Positions 16,456-25,047 are shown, counted from the stretch's first letter. The stretch is DNA of 64,000 nucleotides from Thermopolyspora flexuosa (GCF_006716785.1 NZ_VFPQ01000001.1:3038001-3102000); one strand, 5' to 3'. The notes: generated by a model from the letters alone, not told the origin. A program made the numbers and translations.

Positions 16456-17358
16456 GTGTCGCAGATCGAGACGGGCAATGTCGGTTTACCGGGTTCCGCG
16501 CCGGAGCAGGCGGCGCAGGAGGCCGAGGAGCGGCCGCCCTCGCCCGACGTCGACATCACCAAGCCGCACGTCGCCCGGATGTGGGATTTCTACCTGGGCG
16601 GCAAGCACAATTACGCCGTCGACCGGGAGGTCGCCGAGCAGGTCCTCAAGCTGATGCCGGAGACCCGGATCGGCGTTCGCCTGAACCGGCGCTTCCTGGT
16701 CGAGACGGTGCGCTGGATGGTTGAGGAGGCGGGCGTACGTCAGTTCCTCGACATCGGCTCCGGACTGCCCACCCAGCAGAACGTCCACGAGGTCGCCCAG
16801 GCCATCGACCCGGACGCCCGGGTCGTCTACGTCGACAACGACCCACTCGTGCGCGTGCACGCCGAGGCGCTGCTCGCCACCGACCCGAACACGATCTTTC
16901 TTACGGGTGACGTGCACGACCCCAAGGCCGTGCTCGACCGGCCCGAGCTGCGCGAGCACCTCGACCTCTCCAAGCCGGTCGGCCTGCTCCTCGTGGCCGT
17001 CCTCCACTTCGTGGACGACAACGAGCGGGCCTACGAGATCGTCAGGACCCTCTGCGACGCCCTCCCGTCCGGCTCCTACCTCGCCATCTCGCACGCGCTC
17101 AAGGACGAGCGGACCGAGCAGGCGACCGCGATCTACCGGCAGAACAACGCGGGCGGGCGTCCGCGGACCGAGGAGGAGGTCCGCGGCTTCTTCGCCGGCC
17201 TCACCCCCGTGGGCTGCGGCCTCACCCGCATCGGGGAGTGGACTCCCCCCGACCGGCCGAACGGGCTCGCCGAGAGCGAGAACGTGGTGGCCCTGGGCGA
17301 CCCCGCCGAGCTCAAGAAACTGCCGGGAATGTGCGGCATCGCCCGCATCGACCGCTGA
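16456..17358 (+). CDS. SAM-dependent methyltransferase, Methyltransf_19 (copy 8 of 8)
   Basis: 300 residues. GTG 16456 sits after GCCGGGAGGTCGTC exactly as in copies 5-7; an in-frame start at 16369 lies inside the leader and is rejected. KPHVARMWDFYLGGKHNYAV departs slightly from the Y-D-Y box of other copies. FLDIGSGLPTQQNVHEVAQ and VVYVDNDPLVRVHAEALLA are intact; the end is MCGIARIDR. The upstream element is a diverged form (TGATCGACATCCGTGA, then GGATACATCCGGTAC). A strong hairpin closes the array. Confidence 0.9.
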   Translation: MSQIETGNVGLPGSAPEQAAQEAEERPPSPDVDITKPHVARMWDFYLGGKHNYAVDREVAEQVLKLMPETRIGVRLNRRFLVETVRWMVEEAGVRQFLDIGSGLPTQQNVHEVAQAIDPDARVVYVDNDPLVRVHAEALLATDPNTIFLTGDVHDPKAVLDRPELREHLDLSKPVGLLLVAVLHFVDDNERAYEIVRTLCDALPSGSYLAISHALKDERTEQATAIYRQNNAGGRPRTEEEVRGFFAGLTPVGCGLTRIGEWTPPDRPNGLAESENVVALGDPAELKKLPGMCGIARIDR

Positions 17359-17371
17359 CCTCGCCCGCGAC

Positions 17372-17403
17372 GCCGCCCGCCGCCCGGGGGTACGGCGGGC
17401 GGC
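17372..17403. terminator. Bidirectional hairpin terminator ending the methyltransferase array
   Basis: Perfect 11-bp stem GCCGCCCGCCG / CGGCGGGCGGC with a 10-base loop, between converging genes (copy 8 and the aconitase X small subunit). Confidence 0.75.
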
Positions 17404-17409
17404 CGGTCG

Positions 17410-17814
17410 CTAGCGGTGGACGATCACGAGGCCGCGGTCGCCGTCGACCGTGACCCGGTCGCCGGTGCGGATCACCTGGACCGGGTCCTGGTCGAGGTCG
17501 GTGACCGCGGGCACGCGGGTGACCACCGCGCCGAGGGCGGACTTGGTGGAGACGGTGGTGAACACCATCGCCAGCGGCGCGGTGCCGAGCAGGCGGGTGC
17601 TCTGGAAGAACCCGGACCAGCCGGAGGAGCCCTTCGCGCCGGGGAACACGAGCACCTTGCCGGTGAAGCAGACGCCGCACAGCTCGTGCCGCCGCTCGAT
17701 GATCGTGCCGGTGGCCGGGTCGATGCCGCCCCAGCCGGAGATGGTCTCGTGGGAGACGAGCGCCTCGCCGGTGACGACGCCGGGGACGATGCCGCGGCCG
17801 CGCAGTTCGATCAT
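17410..17814 (-). CDS. Aconitase X small subunit (swivel domain, DUF126)
   Basis: 134 residues from ATG 17814: the swivel domain of aconitase X, with the family's G-x-x-x-x-A-L-V-S...SxWGGxDP-type opening (GEALVSHETISGWGGIDPAT) and the FPGAKGSSGWS block that closes the active site. It acts as a heterodimer with the product of 17814-19091; the stop of that gene and this start overlap as TGATG. Two-subunit aconitase X enzymes dehydrate hydroxy acids: mevalonate 5-phosphate in archaea and cis-3-hydroxyproline in some bacteria. The substrate here is not evident. Confidence 0.88.
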   Translation of the reverse strand: MIELRGRGIVPGVVTGEALVSHETISGWGGIDPATGTIIERRHELCGVCFTGKVLVFPGAKGSSGWSGFFQSTRLLGTAPLAMVFTTVSTKSALGAVVTRVPAVTDLDQDPVQVIRTGDRVTVDGDRGLVIVHR

Positions 17815-19091
17815 CACAGCTCCCCTCGCCAGACGCCGGTGACGGCGGCGTCCACGCACTCCTCCAGCGTGCCGAACCACGCCTCGATGCCGAGGATCGC
17901 GGGCAGGTAGTGGGCCTGCTTGGCCGAGTCGGTGGCGAACACCCGGGTGCCCTCGGGCGCCACCCGCGACATGGCCGGGCAGGAGTCGGTGAGCACCCTG
18001 CCGCCCGCCCGCTCGATGATCTCGGTGTAGCCGCTGCGGTCGGCCATGGTGCGCAGCGCCCGCGGCGCCATGATCCACAGCTCGGTGCCGGGGTTGAGCC
18101 GCCGCCCCTCCAGCAGGTGGGCCACCTTGGCGATCTGGTCGAGCGAGGCGTGCGGGCAGCCGAGCAGCACGAAGTCGACGTCGGTCGACTCGCCCTGGTT
18201 GTTCAGGGTCTCGTAGACGTGCCGGCGCTCCCGCTCGCCGTACACGATCTTCTCGGACGGTACGGCACCGCCGAACGCGGCCTCGAGGGTCGGTGCCTCG
18301 GGGGTGATCCCGGGGATGTGGTAGAGCTCCACGCCGCCGGAGGAGGCGGTGGCCGCGCCGAAGTGCTTGAGGTCGGTCAGGTCGGGGTGGCCGAGGGTGC
18401 CGGTGACCACCGGCCGGTTCTCCTGCACCACCTCGCCGACGAAGTACCCGAACATGCCCCAGTCGCGGAACGAATCGACCGGCACGGCCGCCTCGATCAG
18501 GTGGGTGCCGAGGCGGTTCTCGTCGAGGTGGTTGCCCCAGCAGGGGATCTTGCCGGTGAGGCTCGCCGCGCCGGTGGAGGCGGTGCCCTCGCAGTTGGTG
18601 CGGGCGCCGAGCACCGAGTTGGCGTAGACGACCGCGGAGGACTCCATCCAGGCGCAGTGCTCGCCCCGCACCGGCAGGTTCCCCACCTGGTACGGCGTGC
18701 AGGTGGCGAGGATGTTCACCCCGCGCGGGCCGTAGAACGCCTCGGCGTCCTGCTGGATCCGGACCAGCTCGGCCGGGTACGGGGTGACGCCGAGCGCGTC
18801 CTCGCCGAACCCGTGCTGGAGCTGGCAGGTGGGCACCCGCATGTGCGGGATCTCGAAGTCGCCGTCACTGTCGAGGTTGATCACGGCGAAGGCCTTGTGC
18901 CAGCCGTACTCGCGGACGAGCTTCGCCTTCGCCGGTGTCGGCTGGGTCATCGTCCCGGCGACGTTGCGCACATTGCACAGCCGCTCGGCCCCGAGGGCCT
19001 CGCCGTACCGGACCAGCAGGTCCATCGCGGCGGCGACGGCCGGGCCCTCGGCGCCGTCGAGCATCGCCTTCTCGTCGTCGGCCAGCCTCAT
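17814..19091 (-). CDS. Aconitase X catalytic large subunit (DUF521)
   Basis: 425 residues. The N-terminus (LADDEKAMLDGAEGPAVAAA) and the cysteines of the Fe-S-binding core are recognisable: CTPYQVGNLPVRGEHCAW, NSVLGARTNCEG and LLGCPHASLDQI. Dehydratase of a small hydroxy acid; it forms a complex with the small subunit encoded next. It is 12 bases downstream of the FAD oxidoreductase and clearly in one operon with it and the IlvD/Edd dehydratase. None of the genes usual for hydroxyproline use (racemase, cyclodeaminase-like reductase) is present here, so I leave the substrate open. Confidence 0.88.
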   Translation of the reverse strand: MRLADDEKAMLDGAEGPAVAAAMDLLVRYGEALGAERLCNVRNVAGTMTQPTPAKAKLVREYGWHKAFAVINLDSDGDFEIPHMRVPTCQLQHGFGEDALGVTPYPAELVRIQQDAEAFYGPRGVNILATCTPYQVGNLPVRGEHCAWMESSAVVYANSVLGARTNCEGTASTGAASLTGKIPCWGNHLDENRLGTHLIEAAVPVDSFRDWGMFGYFVGEVVQENRPVVTGTLGHPDLTDLKHFGAATASSGGVELYHIPGITPEAPTLEAAFGGAVPSEKIVYGERERRHVYETLNNQGESTDVDFVLLGCPHASLDQIAKVAHLLEGRRLNPGTELWIMAPRALRTMADRSGYTEIIERAGGRVLTDSCPAMSRVAPEGTRVFATDSAKQAHYLPAILGIEAWFGTLEECVDAAVTGVWRGEL

Positions 19092-19103
19092 CCGCGCCTC
19101 CCG

Positions 19104-20414
19104 TCACGCGTCGACGTTCTCGTGCACCCGCTCCCGCAGCGCGGCGATGTCGATCTCGTGCACGCTGCCGCCGCCCGAGGCGAGGTCGAGCGCGTGGGCG
19201 GCGGCGAAGCCCATCGCGGCGCACGGGCCCATGACGCGCACGCTCGACAGCGCCGCGGCGTCGCCGTCCACGCACCGCCCGGCGGCGACCATGTTGTGCA
19301 CGCCCGGCGCGAGCAGGCTGCGCAGCGGCACGTAGTGCACGTGGTCGGGGCCGAACTCCTCCCACACGTAGCCCTCGACGCGGTCGTGCAGCTCGATCGG
19401 CCAGGAGGTGCGGGCCACGGCGTCCGCGAAGCGGTGGCCGGAGCGCACCTCGTCCACGGTGAGCTGGTGGACGGCGGCGAGCCAGCGGGTCTGGCGGCGG
19501 CCGGGGAAGCCGTAGGAGCGGACCCGGGCCTCGCCGAAGGTCTCGGGGAACTCGTTGCGCAGGAACTCCACCACCCGGTCGGCCTGGGCGCGGCCCTCGA
19601 GCTGGGCGCGGGAGGCGCGCACCGCCTCCAGCGGGGCCTCGACGTGGGTCATGTTGAGCACCGCCCAGTCGCGGCCCTGGAAGAAGAACGCCAGGCCCTC
19701 CAGGCGGGGCAGGTCGTACCGCTTGGCGTTCGCCTTGATCGCCGCGACGAGCTCGGCGGGCTCGGGCCGGTGCTCGGGGCGGAGGTTCTCCACCCGGACC
19801 TGCTGGGAGCCCCAGATGGTGCGCTCGGGGATGCGGCACGGCAGGCCCGCCTCCCAGGCGAGCGCGGCGTCGCCGCTCGCGTCGACGAAGCCCTCGGCCC
19901 GCACCCGGACCCTGCCGTGGCGGGTGGCGAAGGTGACCGCGGCCAGGCGCCGCTCGCCGGTGGCGGCGTCGACGTCGCTCTCCACGGCGAGCACCGAGGC
20001 GCCGAGCACGACCTGGATGCCGAGGTCGTAGACGAGGTTCTCGATCCACCGGCCGAGCACGACCTCGTCGTACGCCACGGTGATGGTGTGCCGCCGGTTG
20101 TAGGCGATGTCGCCGGTCTTCTCCAGGTCGGCGAACATCCGGTCGAAGATGCCGTGGGTGAGCCGGTGGTACTCGGGGGCGTTGCCGTACACGCCGCAGA
20201 ACAGGCCGATCAGCGAGTTCACGCACTGGCCGCCGAGGACCGGCAGCGCGTCGGCGAGCACCACGCTGCGGCCCAGCCTGCGGGCCTCGATCGCGGCGGA
20301 CAGGCCAGCGATGCCGGCGCCGACCACGCAGACGTCCGCGGTCAGCTCCTCGGCCGGGTCGCCGGCCGGCTTGGTGACGGTCTTGACCTTCAGCTCGGTG
20401 AGCTCGTGGGGCAT
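19104..20414 (-). CDS. FAD-dependent oxidoreductase (FAD_oxidored type)
   Basis: 436 residues from ATG 20414, preceded by TGGAGA. The Rossmann dinucleotide motif is at about residues 30-58 (ADVCVVGAGIAGLSAAIEAR...E-equivalent), followed by GGQCVNSLIGLFCG, and the C-terminal FAD motif is VAAGRCVDGDAAALSSVRVM. This resembles the succinate-dehydrogenase-like FAD_oxidored family that oxidises organic acids or sugar-derived substrates. It lies between the IlvD/Edd gene and aconitase X with short gaps, so it probably performs a redox step of the same pathway. The product has no signal peptide. Confidence 0.82.
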   Translation of the reverse strand: MPHELTELKVKTVTKPAGDPAEELTADVCVVGAGIAGLSAAIEARRLGRSVVLADALPVLGGQCVNSLIGLFCGVYGNAPEYHRLTHGIFDRMFADLEKTGDIAYNRRHTITVAYDEVVLGRWIENLVYDLGIQVVLGASVLAVESDVDAATGERRLAAVTFATRHGRVRVRAEGFVDASGDAALAWEAGLPCRIPERTIWGSQQVRVENLRPEHRPEPAELVAAIKANAKRYDLPRLEGLAFFFQGRDWAVLNMTHVEAPLEAVRASRAQLEGRAQADRVVEFLRNEFPETFGEARVRSYGFPGRRQTRWLAAVHQLTVDEVRSGHRFADAVARTSWPIELHDRVEGYVWEEFGPDHVHYVPLRSLLAPGVHNMVAAGRCVDGDAAALSSVRVMGPCAAMGFAAAHALDLASGGGSVHEIDIAALRERVHENVDA

Positions 20415-20480
20415 CGGTTCTCCAGGCGGGTACGGCACCGCCGTGCCGTACCACGGGTCGGACGGGGGCGGGACGGGTGG

Positions 20481-22208
20481 TCAGGCGGTGGGCAGGGCGT
20501 TGCCGCGCAGCGTGGCGCCGCGGGGCAGCGGCTCGACCGACCGGGCGTAGACGGACAGCCAGCTCGAGCTGTCGCCGGGCGTGCGGTGCGGCTCGCGCTC
20601 CCGGATGCGGCGCTCCAGCTCGGCCTCGTCGACGAGCAGGTCGACGCGGCGGGCGCGCAGGTCGATGGCGATGCGGTCGCCGTCGGCCACCACGCCGAGC
20701 GGGCCGGGCAGCGCGCCCTCGGGCGACACCTCTCCGACGACGATGCCCTTGTTCACCAGGCCGGAGAGCTGGCCGTCGGTGATCACGGCGACCTTGCCGG
20801 TGAGCCCGGCGCCGTCGAGGGCGAACACCGGCTGGGAGGCCATGCCCATGCCGGGGTTGCCGACCGGGCCGAGGCCGCGCAGCACGATCACGTCGCCGGG
20901 CCGTACCCCGCCGGACTCGATCGCGGCGATCGCGGACGGGGCGTCGTCGAACACCCGGGCCGGGCCCTCGAAGGTCATCGGGCGGTCCTCGTCGGCGGAC
21001 AGCTTGACGATCCCGGCGCCGGGGGCGAGGGTGCCGCGCACCACGACGATGGTCGGGTGGTCGCAGTACGGGTTCGACCGCGGGCGGATGACGGTCGCGT
21101 CGCGCACCTCGGCGCGGGCGACGCGTTCGGCCATGGTCTCGCCGGTGATCGTGACGGCCGAGCCGATGACCGCGTCGCCGAGCTGCTTGAGCACGGCGAG
21201 GGCGCCGCCTGCGTCCTCGAACCGCTCGATCGTGTCCGGGCCGTTGGGGCGGACCGCGGCGAGCGGGCGGATCGTGTCGGCGTAGTGCTCGAAGAGGGCG
21301 TAGACGTCGAGGTCGAGGCCGGCCTCGCGGGCGATCGCCTGCAGGTGCTTGACCGTGTTGATCGAGCCGCTGATCGCGAGCGCGGTCATCACCGCGTTGG
21401 CGAACGCGTCCGGGGTGAGGATGGTGCGCGGGCGGCGGCCGGCGAGCACGGCGTTCACGATCGTCTCGCCGCTCGCCCGGACCGCGCGCCACATCGGCTC
21501 GCTGTTCGCGCGGACCGGGGTGGTGCCGGGCAGCGTCATGCCGAGCGCCTCGGCGACGATGTGCATGGAGTTCGCGGTGCCCATGCCGGAGCACACGCCG
21601 GGGCTGGTGATCGCCCGCTCGCTCATCCGGCACAGGTCCTCGACGGTGACGCCGCCGAACTTGAGGTGGTTCGACTTGAGGAACACCTCCTCGATGTCGA
21701 CGTGCTCGCCGTTGTCGAGGTGGCCGCTGCTCTGGTAGCCGCAGGGGAGGACGAGGGTGGGCACGTCGATGCGGGCGGCGGCCATGAGCTGGCCGGGGGT
21801 GGTCTTGTCGCAGGAGGCGAGGCAGACCATGCCGTCGAGCTGGGCGCCCTCGACCACCGCCTCGATGTCGGCGGCGAGCAGGTCCCGGCCGGACAGCACG
21901 TAGCCGCCGCTGCCGCCGCGGCTCATCAGGAAGTCGGTGGGGGCGACGGTGCGGATCTCGAACGCCACTCCCCCGGCGGCCTCGATGGAACGCTTCACCT
22001 CGGCGGCGATCGGGTCGAGGTGGCTGAAGCAGGGGGCCAGCCCGGACGAGGAGTTCACCACGGCGATCTTCGGCTTGGCCAGGTCGGCGTCGGTGAGGCC
22101 GAGCGCGAACCATTGGGCGCGTCTGGTGGCCCAGCGCGGGGTGCCGACGGGGAGATCGCTGCGGAGGGCGGGGGCGTCGCCCGCCACCGGGTGGCCGTTT
22201 TGTTCCAT
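20481..22208 (-). CDS. IlvD/Edd family dehydratase
   Basis: 575 residues. Fe-S dehydratase of the dihydroxy-acid / phosphogluconate / sugar-acid dehydratase family, with landmarks CLASCDKTTPGQLMAAARID, GVCSGMGTANSMHIVAEALG, and GPVGNPGMGMASQPVFALDG near the C-terminus. ATG 22208 follows TGGAG. It is the first gene of an operon with the FAD oxidoreductase and aconitase X, which argues for sugar-acid or related hydroxy-acid catabolism rather than branched-chain amino acid synthesis. The upstream 233 bp holds an inverted repeat at 22277-22293 (CTTCCG-N5-CGGAAG), a possible operator. Confidence 0.88.
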   Translation of the reverse strand: MEQNGHPVAGDAPALRSDLPVGTPRWATRRAQWFALGLTDADLAKPKIAVVNSSSGLAPCFSHLDPIAAEVKRSIEAAGGVAFEIRTVAPTDFLMSRGGSGGYVLSGRDLLAADIEAVVEGAQLDGMVCLASCDKTTPGQLMAAARIDVPTLVLPCGYQSSGHLDNGEHVDIEEVFLKSNHLKFGGVTVEDLCRMSERAITSPGVCSGMGTANSMHIVAEALGMTLPGTTPVRANSEPMWRAVRASGETIVNAVLAGRRPRTILTPDAFANAVMTALAISGSINTVKHLQAIAREAGLDLDVYALFEHYADTIRPLAAVRPNGPDTIERFEDAGGALAVLKQLGDAVIGSAVTITGETMAERVARAEVRDATVIRPRSNPYCDHPTIVVVRGTLAPGAGIVKLSADEDRPMTFEGPARVFDDAPSAIAAIESGGVRPGDVIVLRGLGPVGNPGMGMASQPVFALDGAGLTGKVAVITDGQLSGLVNKGIVVGEVSPEGALPGPLGVVADGDRIAIDLRARRVDLLVDEAELERRIREREPHRTPGDSSSWLSVYARSVEPLPRGATLRGNALPTA

Positions 22209-22276
22209 TTCACTCCAAATGTGGCTGTCTATCGCGTTGTAAGGGTGACGCCTGCGGGGGCGCTCGTGCAGCCCGG

Positions 22277-22293
22277 CTTCCGTTTATCGGAAG
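22277..22293. promoter_or_regulatory. Inverted repeat upstream of the dehydratase operon
   Basis: CTTCCG-TTTAT-CGGAAG, about 70 bases before the dehydratase start. Could be an operator or the hairpin of a terminator for the lipoprotein gene upstream. Confidence 0.35.
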
Positions 22294-22442
22294 GCTTGTT
22301 GCGGCCGTGCCGTACCGGTGCCCGGGCCGTACGGCGGGCCCGCCCCGGGTGCGCGGAGCGGGCCCGCACAGACCGGGGAGGCGGCCCGGCGTCCCCACGT
22401 GCCGCCGGCCCTTCCGGCCGTCTCCCCGGCCTGCCCGTGCGC

Positions 22443-23522
22443 TCAGGCGTTCGGCAGGAAACTGTTGTCGAACCAGGGCTTGGGGTCCGCGCCGCCCGGC
22501 ACCATGCCGGCGTCGGCCAGCTCCTTGTACCCGGCGGCCCACCGCTCCTCGTTGGTGACGAGCAGCTTGTCCGGGCCCTCGTCGCCGAGCCAGCTCTCCC
22601 GGGCCATCTGCAGGCTCTGCTTGGCGATGTTGTCGTCGTTGAGCGTGCTGAACGAGTACTTGCTGCGCAGCACCTTGATCGTCTCGTCGAGGCTCTCGTC
22701 GGCGACCATCGCGGCCACGGCGTCGCGCAGGCCGGCCATGAACTTGCGGATCGTCTCGCCCTTCTCCTGGAGCGCCGACTTGGTGGTCGCGTAGACCTGC
22801 GAGTCGGCCTTGACCCACTCGGCGGGCTCGAAGACGCCGACGTCCGGGTTCTGCGCCTTGAGGATGTTGGCGGTGTCCGTGCTCACCACGTAGCCGACGA
22901 TCCGGCCCTGCTCGACCAGGTTGAACGTGCCCGGGGTGAGGCCGACGACCTGGCGCTTGACCTTGCCGGGGTCGATGCCCGCGTTGGCGAGCACGAGCGA
23001 GACCACGTTGTCGCTGGTGCCGCCCTCGGACGGCACGCCCATGGTCTTGCCGACCATGTCCTCGGGCTTCTCGATCGGGTGGTTCTTCTTGCTGTAGACG
23101 AACCGCAGCATGGTCGTGCGGTTGAGCGTGCCGATGTTGACCAGCGGCTGGTTCGCCTTGGTCACCGCGGCCATCAGGTCGATCTGGCCGATGCGGGTGA
23201 CCAGGCCGACGCCGGACAGCAGCGTCTGGATCGCCTGCGCCGAGCCCTTGGTCGCCTGCAGCTCGACGTCGAGACCGTGCTTGGCGAAGTAGCCGCCGGC
23301 GACGCCGAGCAGCTCGGGCGCGAGGGAGAGCGTCTCCAGCGGCAGGATGCTGAGGTAGGTGACCTTTTCGTTGCCGCCGCCGCTACCGCCACCGCTCGAG
23401 CCGGAGTCGCCCGAGCCGCACGCGACGAGCACGCCGGAGCCCACCGTGGCGGCAGCGAAGGCGAGAGCGGAGTTCTTGAGGAAGGATCTGCGGTCGAAGA
23501 GCTGGGGGGTATTGATTCGCAC
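22443..23522 (-). CDS. ABC substrate-binding lipoprotein, NMT1/SsuA-like
   Basis: 359 residues. GTG 23522 has GGGAG six bases upstream, better than GTG 23543. The N-terminus has a twin-arginine-type signal (DRRSFLKNSALAFAAA) ending in a lipobox LVAC, then a Gly/Ser linker, then a periplasmic-binding fold: YLSILPLETLSLAPELLGVA, GYFAKHGLDVELQATKGSAQ, GKTMGVPSEGGTSDNVV. This is the solute receptor type used for thiamine precursors, sulfonates and aromatic acids. No permease or ATPase gene lies beside it on this strand. It is probably linked to the dehydratase/aconitase X pathway, whose first gene lies 234 bases downstream. Confidence 0.88.
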   Translation of the reverse strand: MRINTPQLFDRRSFLKNSALAFAAATVGSGVLVACGSGDSGSSGGGSGGGNEKVTYLSILPLETLSLAPELLGVAGGYFAKHGLDVELQATKGSAQAIQTLLSGVGLVTRIGQIDLMAAVTKANQPLVNIGTLNRTTMLRFVYSKKNHPIEKPEDMVGKTMGVPSEGGTSDNVVSLVLANAGIDPGKVKRQVVGLTPGTFNLVEQGRIVGYVVSTDTANILKAQNPDVGVFEPAEWVKADSQVYATTKSALQEKGETIRKFMAGLRDAVAAMVADESLDETIKVLRSKYSFSTLNDDNIAKQSLQMARESWLGDEGPDKLLVTNEERWAAGYKELADAGMVPGGADPKPWFDNSFLPNA

Positions 23523-23829
23523 GACCGGCTCCCTGGTTCTCACTGTTCACGGACTTCACACGGCGAGACCGTTGGAATGAGATTTGCGTCACCTCGCCCC
23601 GGCGGCTAGCCGCCTTCCCGCATAGTGGAAGGATCCGTGAATCCGTCTCGTGCCCGAGCGCCCCTTTTTTACGGTTTTCCCCTTAGTAACCCGCAATATC
23701 GGTGGTTAGTTAGCTTAGGCTAAGCTAATCCTGATTGCCCTCGCCAGGGGTCGTCACCCGTACCCCGCGAGTCCCAGAGGGCTCGCCACGGCCGCGGTCA
23801 CCGCGGGGCGCAGGACGGAAGGGACGTAC
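23523..23829. other. Divergent promoter region with an iron box
   Basis: Between the lipoprotein (-) and the siderophore-type ATPase (+). It contains the 19-bp iron box at 23710-23728 and an AT-richer stretch near 23665-23730. No gene is seen. Confidence 0.6.
23710..23728. promoter_or_regulatory. DtxR/IdeR-type iron box
   Basis: TTAGCTTAGGCTAAGCTAA is a near-perfect 19-bp palindrome matching the consensus TTAGGTTAGGCTAACCTAA at 17 of 19 positions. It sits 101 bases before the ATPase start, so iron repression of that gene is expected. Confidence 0.85.
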
Positions 23830-24636
23830 ATGAGCAGGTTGCGCGCGACCGACCTCACGCTCGCCTACGAGCAGCGCGTGGTGGCCGAGCACTTGGGTGT
23901 CGAGATCATCGACGGGTCGTTCACGGTCATCGTCGGGCCGAACGCGTGCGGCAAGTCGACGCTGCTCCGGGCGCTCGCCCGGCTGCTCAAGCCGCGCGCC
24001 GGCATCGTCTACCTCGACGACAACCCGATCGGCGACCTCCCGGCCAAGCAGGTGGCGCGGCGGCTGGGCCTGCTCCCCCAGACGCCGATCACGCCCGAGG
24101 GCATCACGGTCGCCGACCTGGTCGGCCGCGGCCGGTACCCGTACCAAGGGCTGCTGCGGCAGTGGTCGCGGGAGGACGAGCGCGCGGTGACCGCCGCGAT
24201 GGAGGCGGTCGGCATCGCCGAGCTCGCCGACCGGCCGGTCGACGAGCTCTCCGGCGGGCAGCGGCAGCGGGTGTGGCTCGCGCTCGTGCTCGCCCAGGAG
24301 ACCCCGATCATGCTGCTCGACGAGCCGACCACCTACCTCGACATCGCCCACCAGATCGAGGTGCTCGACCTGTGCGCGCGGCTGCACGAGGAGGGCCGCA
24401 CCCTCGTCGCGGTGCTGCACGACCTCAACCACGCCTGCCGGTACGCCACGCACCTGATCGCGATGCGGGACGGCAGGGTGATCGCGCAGGGCGCGCCGAG
24501 CGAGATCGTCACCGCCGAGCTGGTCGAGGAGGTGTTCCGCCTGCCCTGCCAGGTGATCACCTGCCCGGAGGCGGGCACCCCCCTGGTCATCCCCGCCGAC
24601 CGCCGGCGCTCGCTCGCGGTCGCCGAGTCGGCCTGA
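23830..24636 (+). CDS. Ferric-siderophore-type ABC transporter ATP-binding protein
   Basis: 268 residues with Walker A GPNACGKST (near residue 37-45), Q-loop LLPQTPITPEG, signature LSGGQRQRVWLA, Walker B IMLLDEPTTYLD and the H-loop (AVLHDLNHA). The GRGRYPYQG segment is typical of FecE/FepC-type siderophore ATPases. It is preceded by GGAAGGG and the iron box. No permease or binding protein is encoded next to it, so it must power a transporter encoded elsewhere. A hairpin terminator follows at once. Confidence 0.9.
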   Translation: MSRLRATDLTLAYEQRVVAEHLGVEIIDGSFTVIVGPNACGKSTLLRALARLLKPRAGIVYLDDNPIGDLPAKQVARRLGLLPQTPITPEGITVADLVGRGRYPYQGLLRQWSREDERAVTAAMEAVGIAELADRPVDELSGGQRQRVWLALVLAQETPIMLLDEPTTYLDIAHQIEVLDLCARLHEEGRTLVAVLHDLNHACRYATHLIAMRDGRVIAQGAPSEIVTAELVEEVFRLPCQVITCPEAGTPLVIPADRRRSLAVAESA

Positions 24637-24666
24637 CCGGTACGGCATGCCGCCGCGCCGTACCGG
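24637..24666. terminator. Bidirectional hairpin terminator
   Basis: CCGGTACGGC pairs exactly with GCCGTACCGG around a 10-base loop, starting directly after the stop of the ATPase gene and converging on the roadblock gene. Confidence 0.75.
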
Positions 24667-24681
24667 GCCGGCGCGTGGCGG

Positions 24682-25047
24682 TCAGATGACGAGCTCGCCC
24701 TCGATGCGGCGCAGGTGGTGCCGGGCGAGGGCGAGGTTGGCGCGCTCCCGGTCGAGGACCAGGTAGAGGAAGACCGAGGTGCTCGCGTGCGAGGCCCGCC
24801 GGATCACGTGGTACTGGCGGGTGAGCGAGATGAGCATGTCCTCGACCTCGTCGTCCATCTCCAGCGCGGCGAGCGTCTGCACCTTGGCGCGCACCACCTC
24901 GGTGCTCCCGGCCGCCGCGAGCTCGATGTCGAGGCCGTCGCCACCGCCTGCGGAACCCAGGCACATGCCGGTCTCGAAGTCGACGAGTGCCGCGCCCAGC
25001 GCCCCGTCGATCGCCATGATTTCCTTCAGGGCGGTGTTGATGTCCAT
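24682..25047 (-). CDS. Roadblock/LC7-like protein
   Basis: 121 residues: an alpha-beta roadblock fold pattern (NTALKEIMAIDGALGAALVD, SLTRQYHVIRRASHAS, VFLYLVLDRERANLALARHHL). In actinomycetes such small proteins are partners of MglA-like small GTPases or sit in conservon-type operons. Here no GTPase of that type is adjacent: MeaB lies upstream on the same strand, but a hairpin separates them. Function beyond family membership is unknown. Confidence 0.75.
   Translation of the reverse strand: MDINTALKEIMAIDGALGAALVDFETGMCLGSAGGGDGLDIELAAAGSTEVVRAKVQTLAALEMDDEVEDMLISLTRQYHVIRRASHASTSVFLYLVLDRERANLALARHHLRRIEGELVI

Noticed and set aside
8394-17358. Prophage or integron cassette array as an explanation of the tandem methyltransferases
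   Set aside because: No integrase, attachment repeats or recombination sites between units. The shared leaders and conserved cores fit simple tandem duplication.
18865-22113. A 1082-codon minus-strand frame overlapping the dehydratase and FAD oxidoreductase genes
   Set aside because: It is a different frame of the same strand as two clearly coding genes, and its translation is Arg-rich.
17910-23609. A 1899-codon open frame on the plus strand
   Set aside because: It is antisense to aconitase X, the FAD oxidoreductase, the dehydratase and the lipoprotein. Its translation is His/Gly/Arg/Val low-complexity sequence, a known artefact of third-position GC bias.
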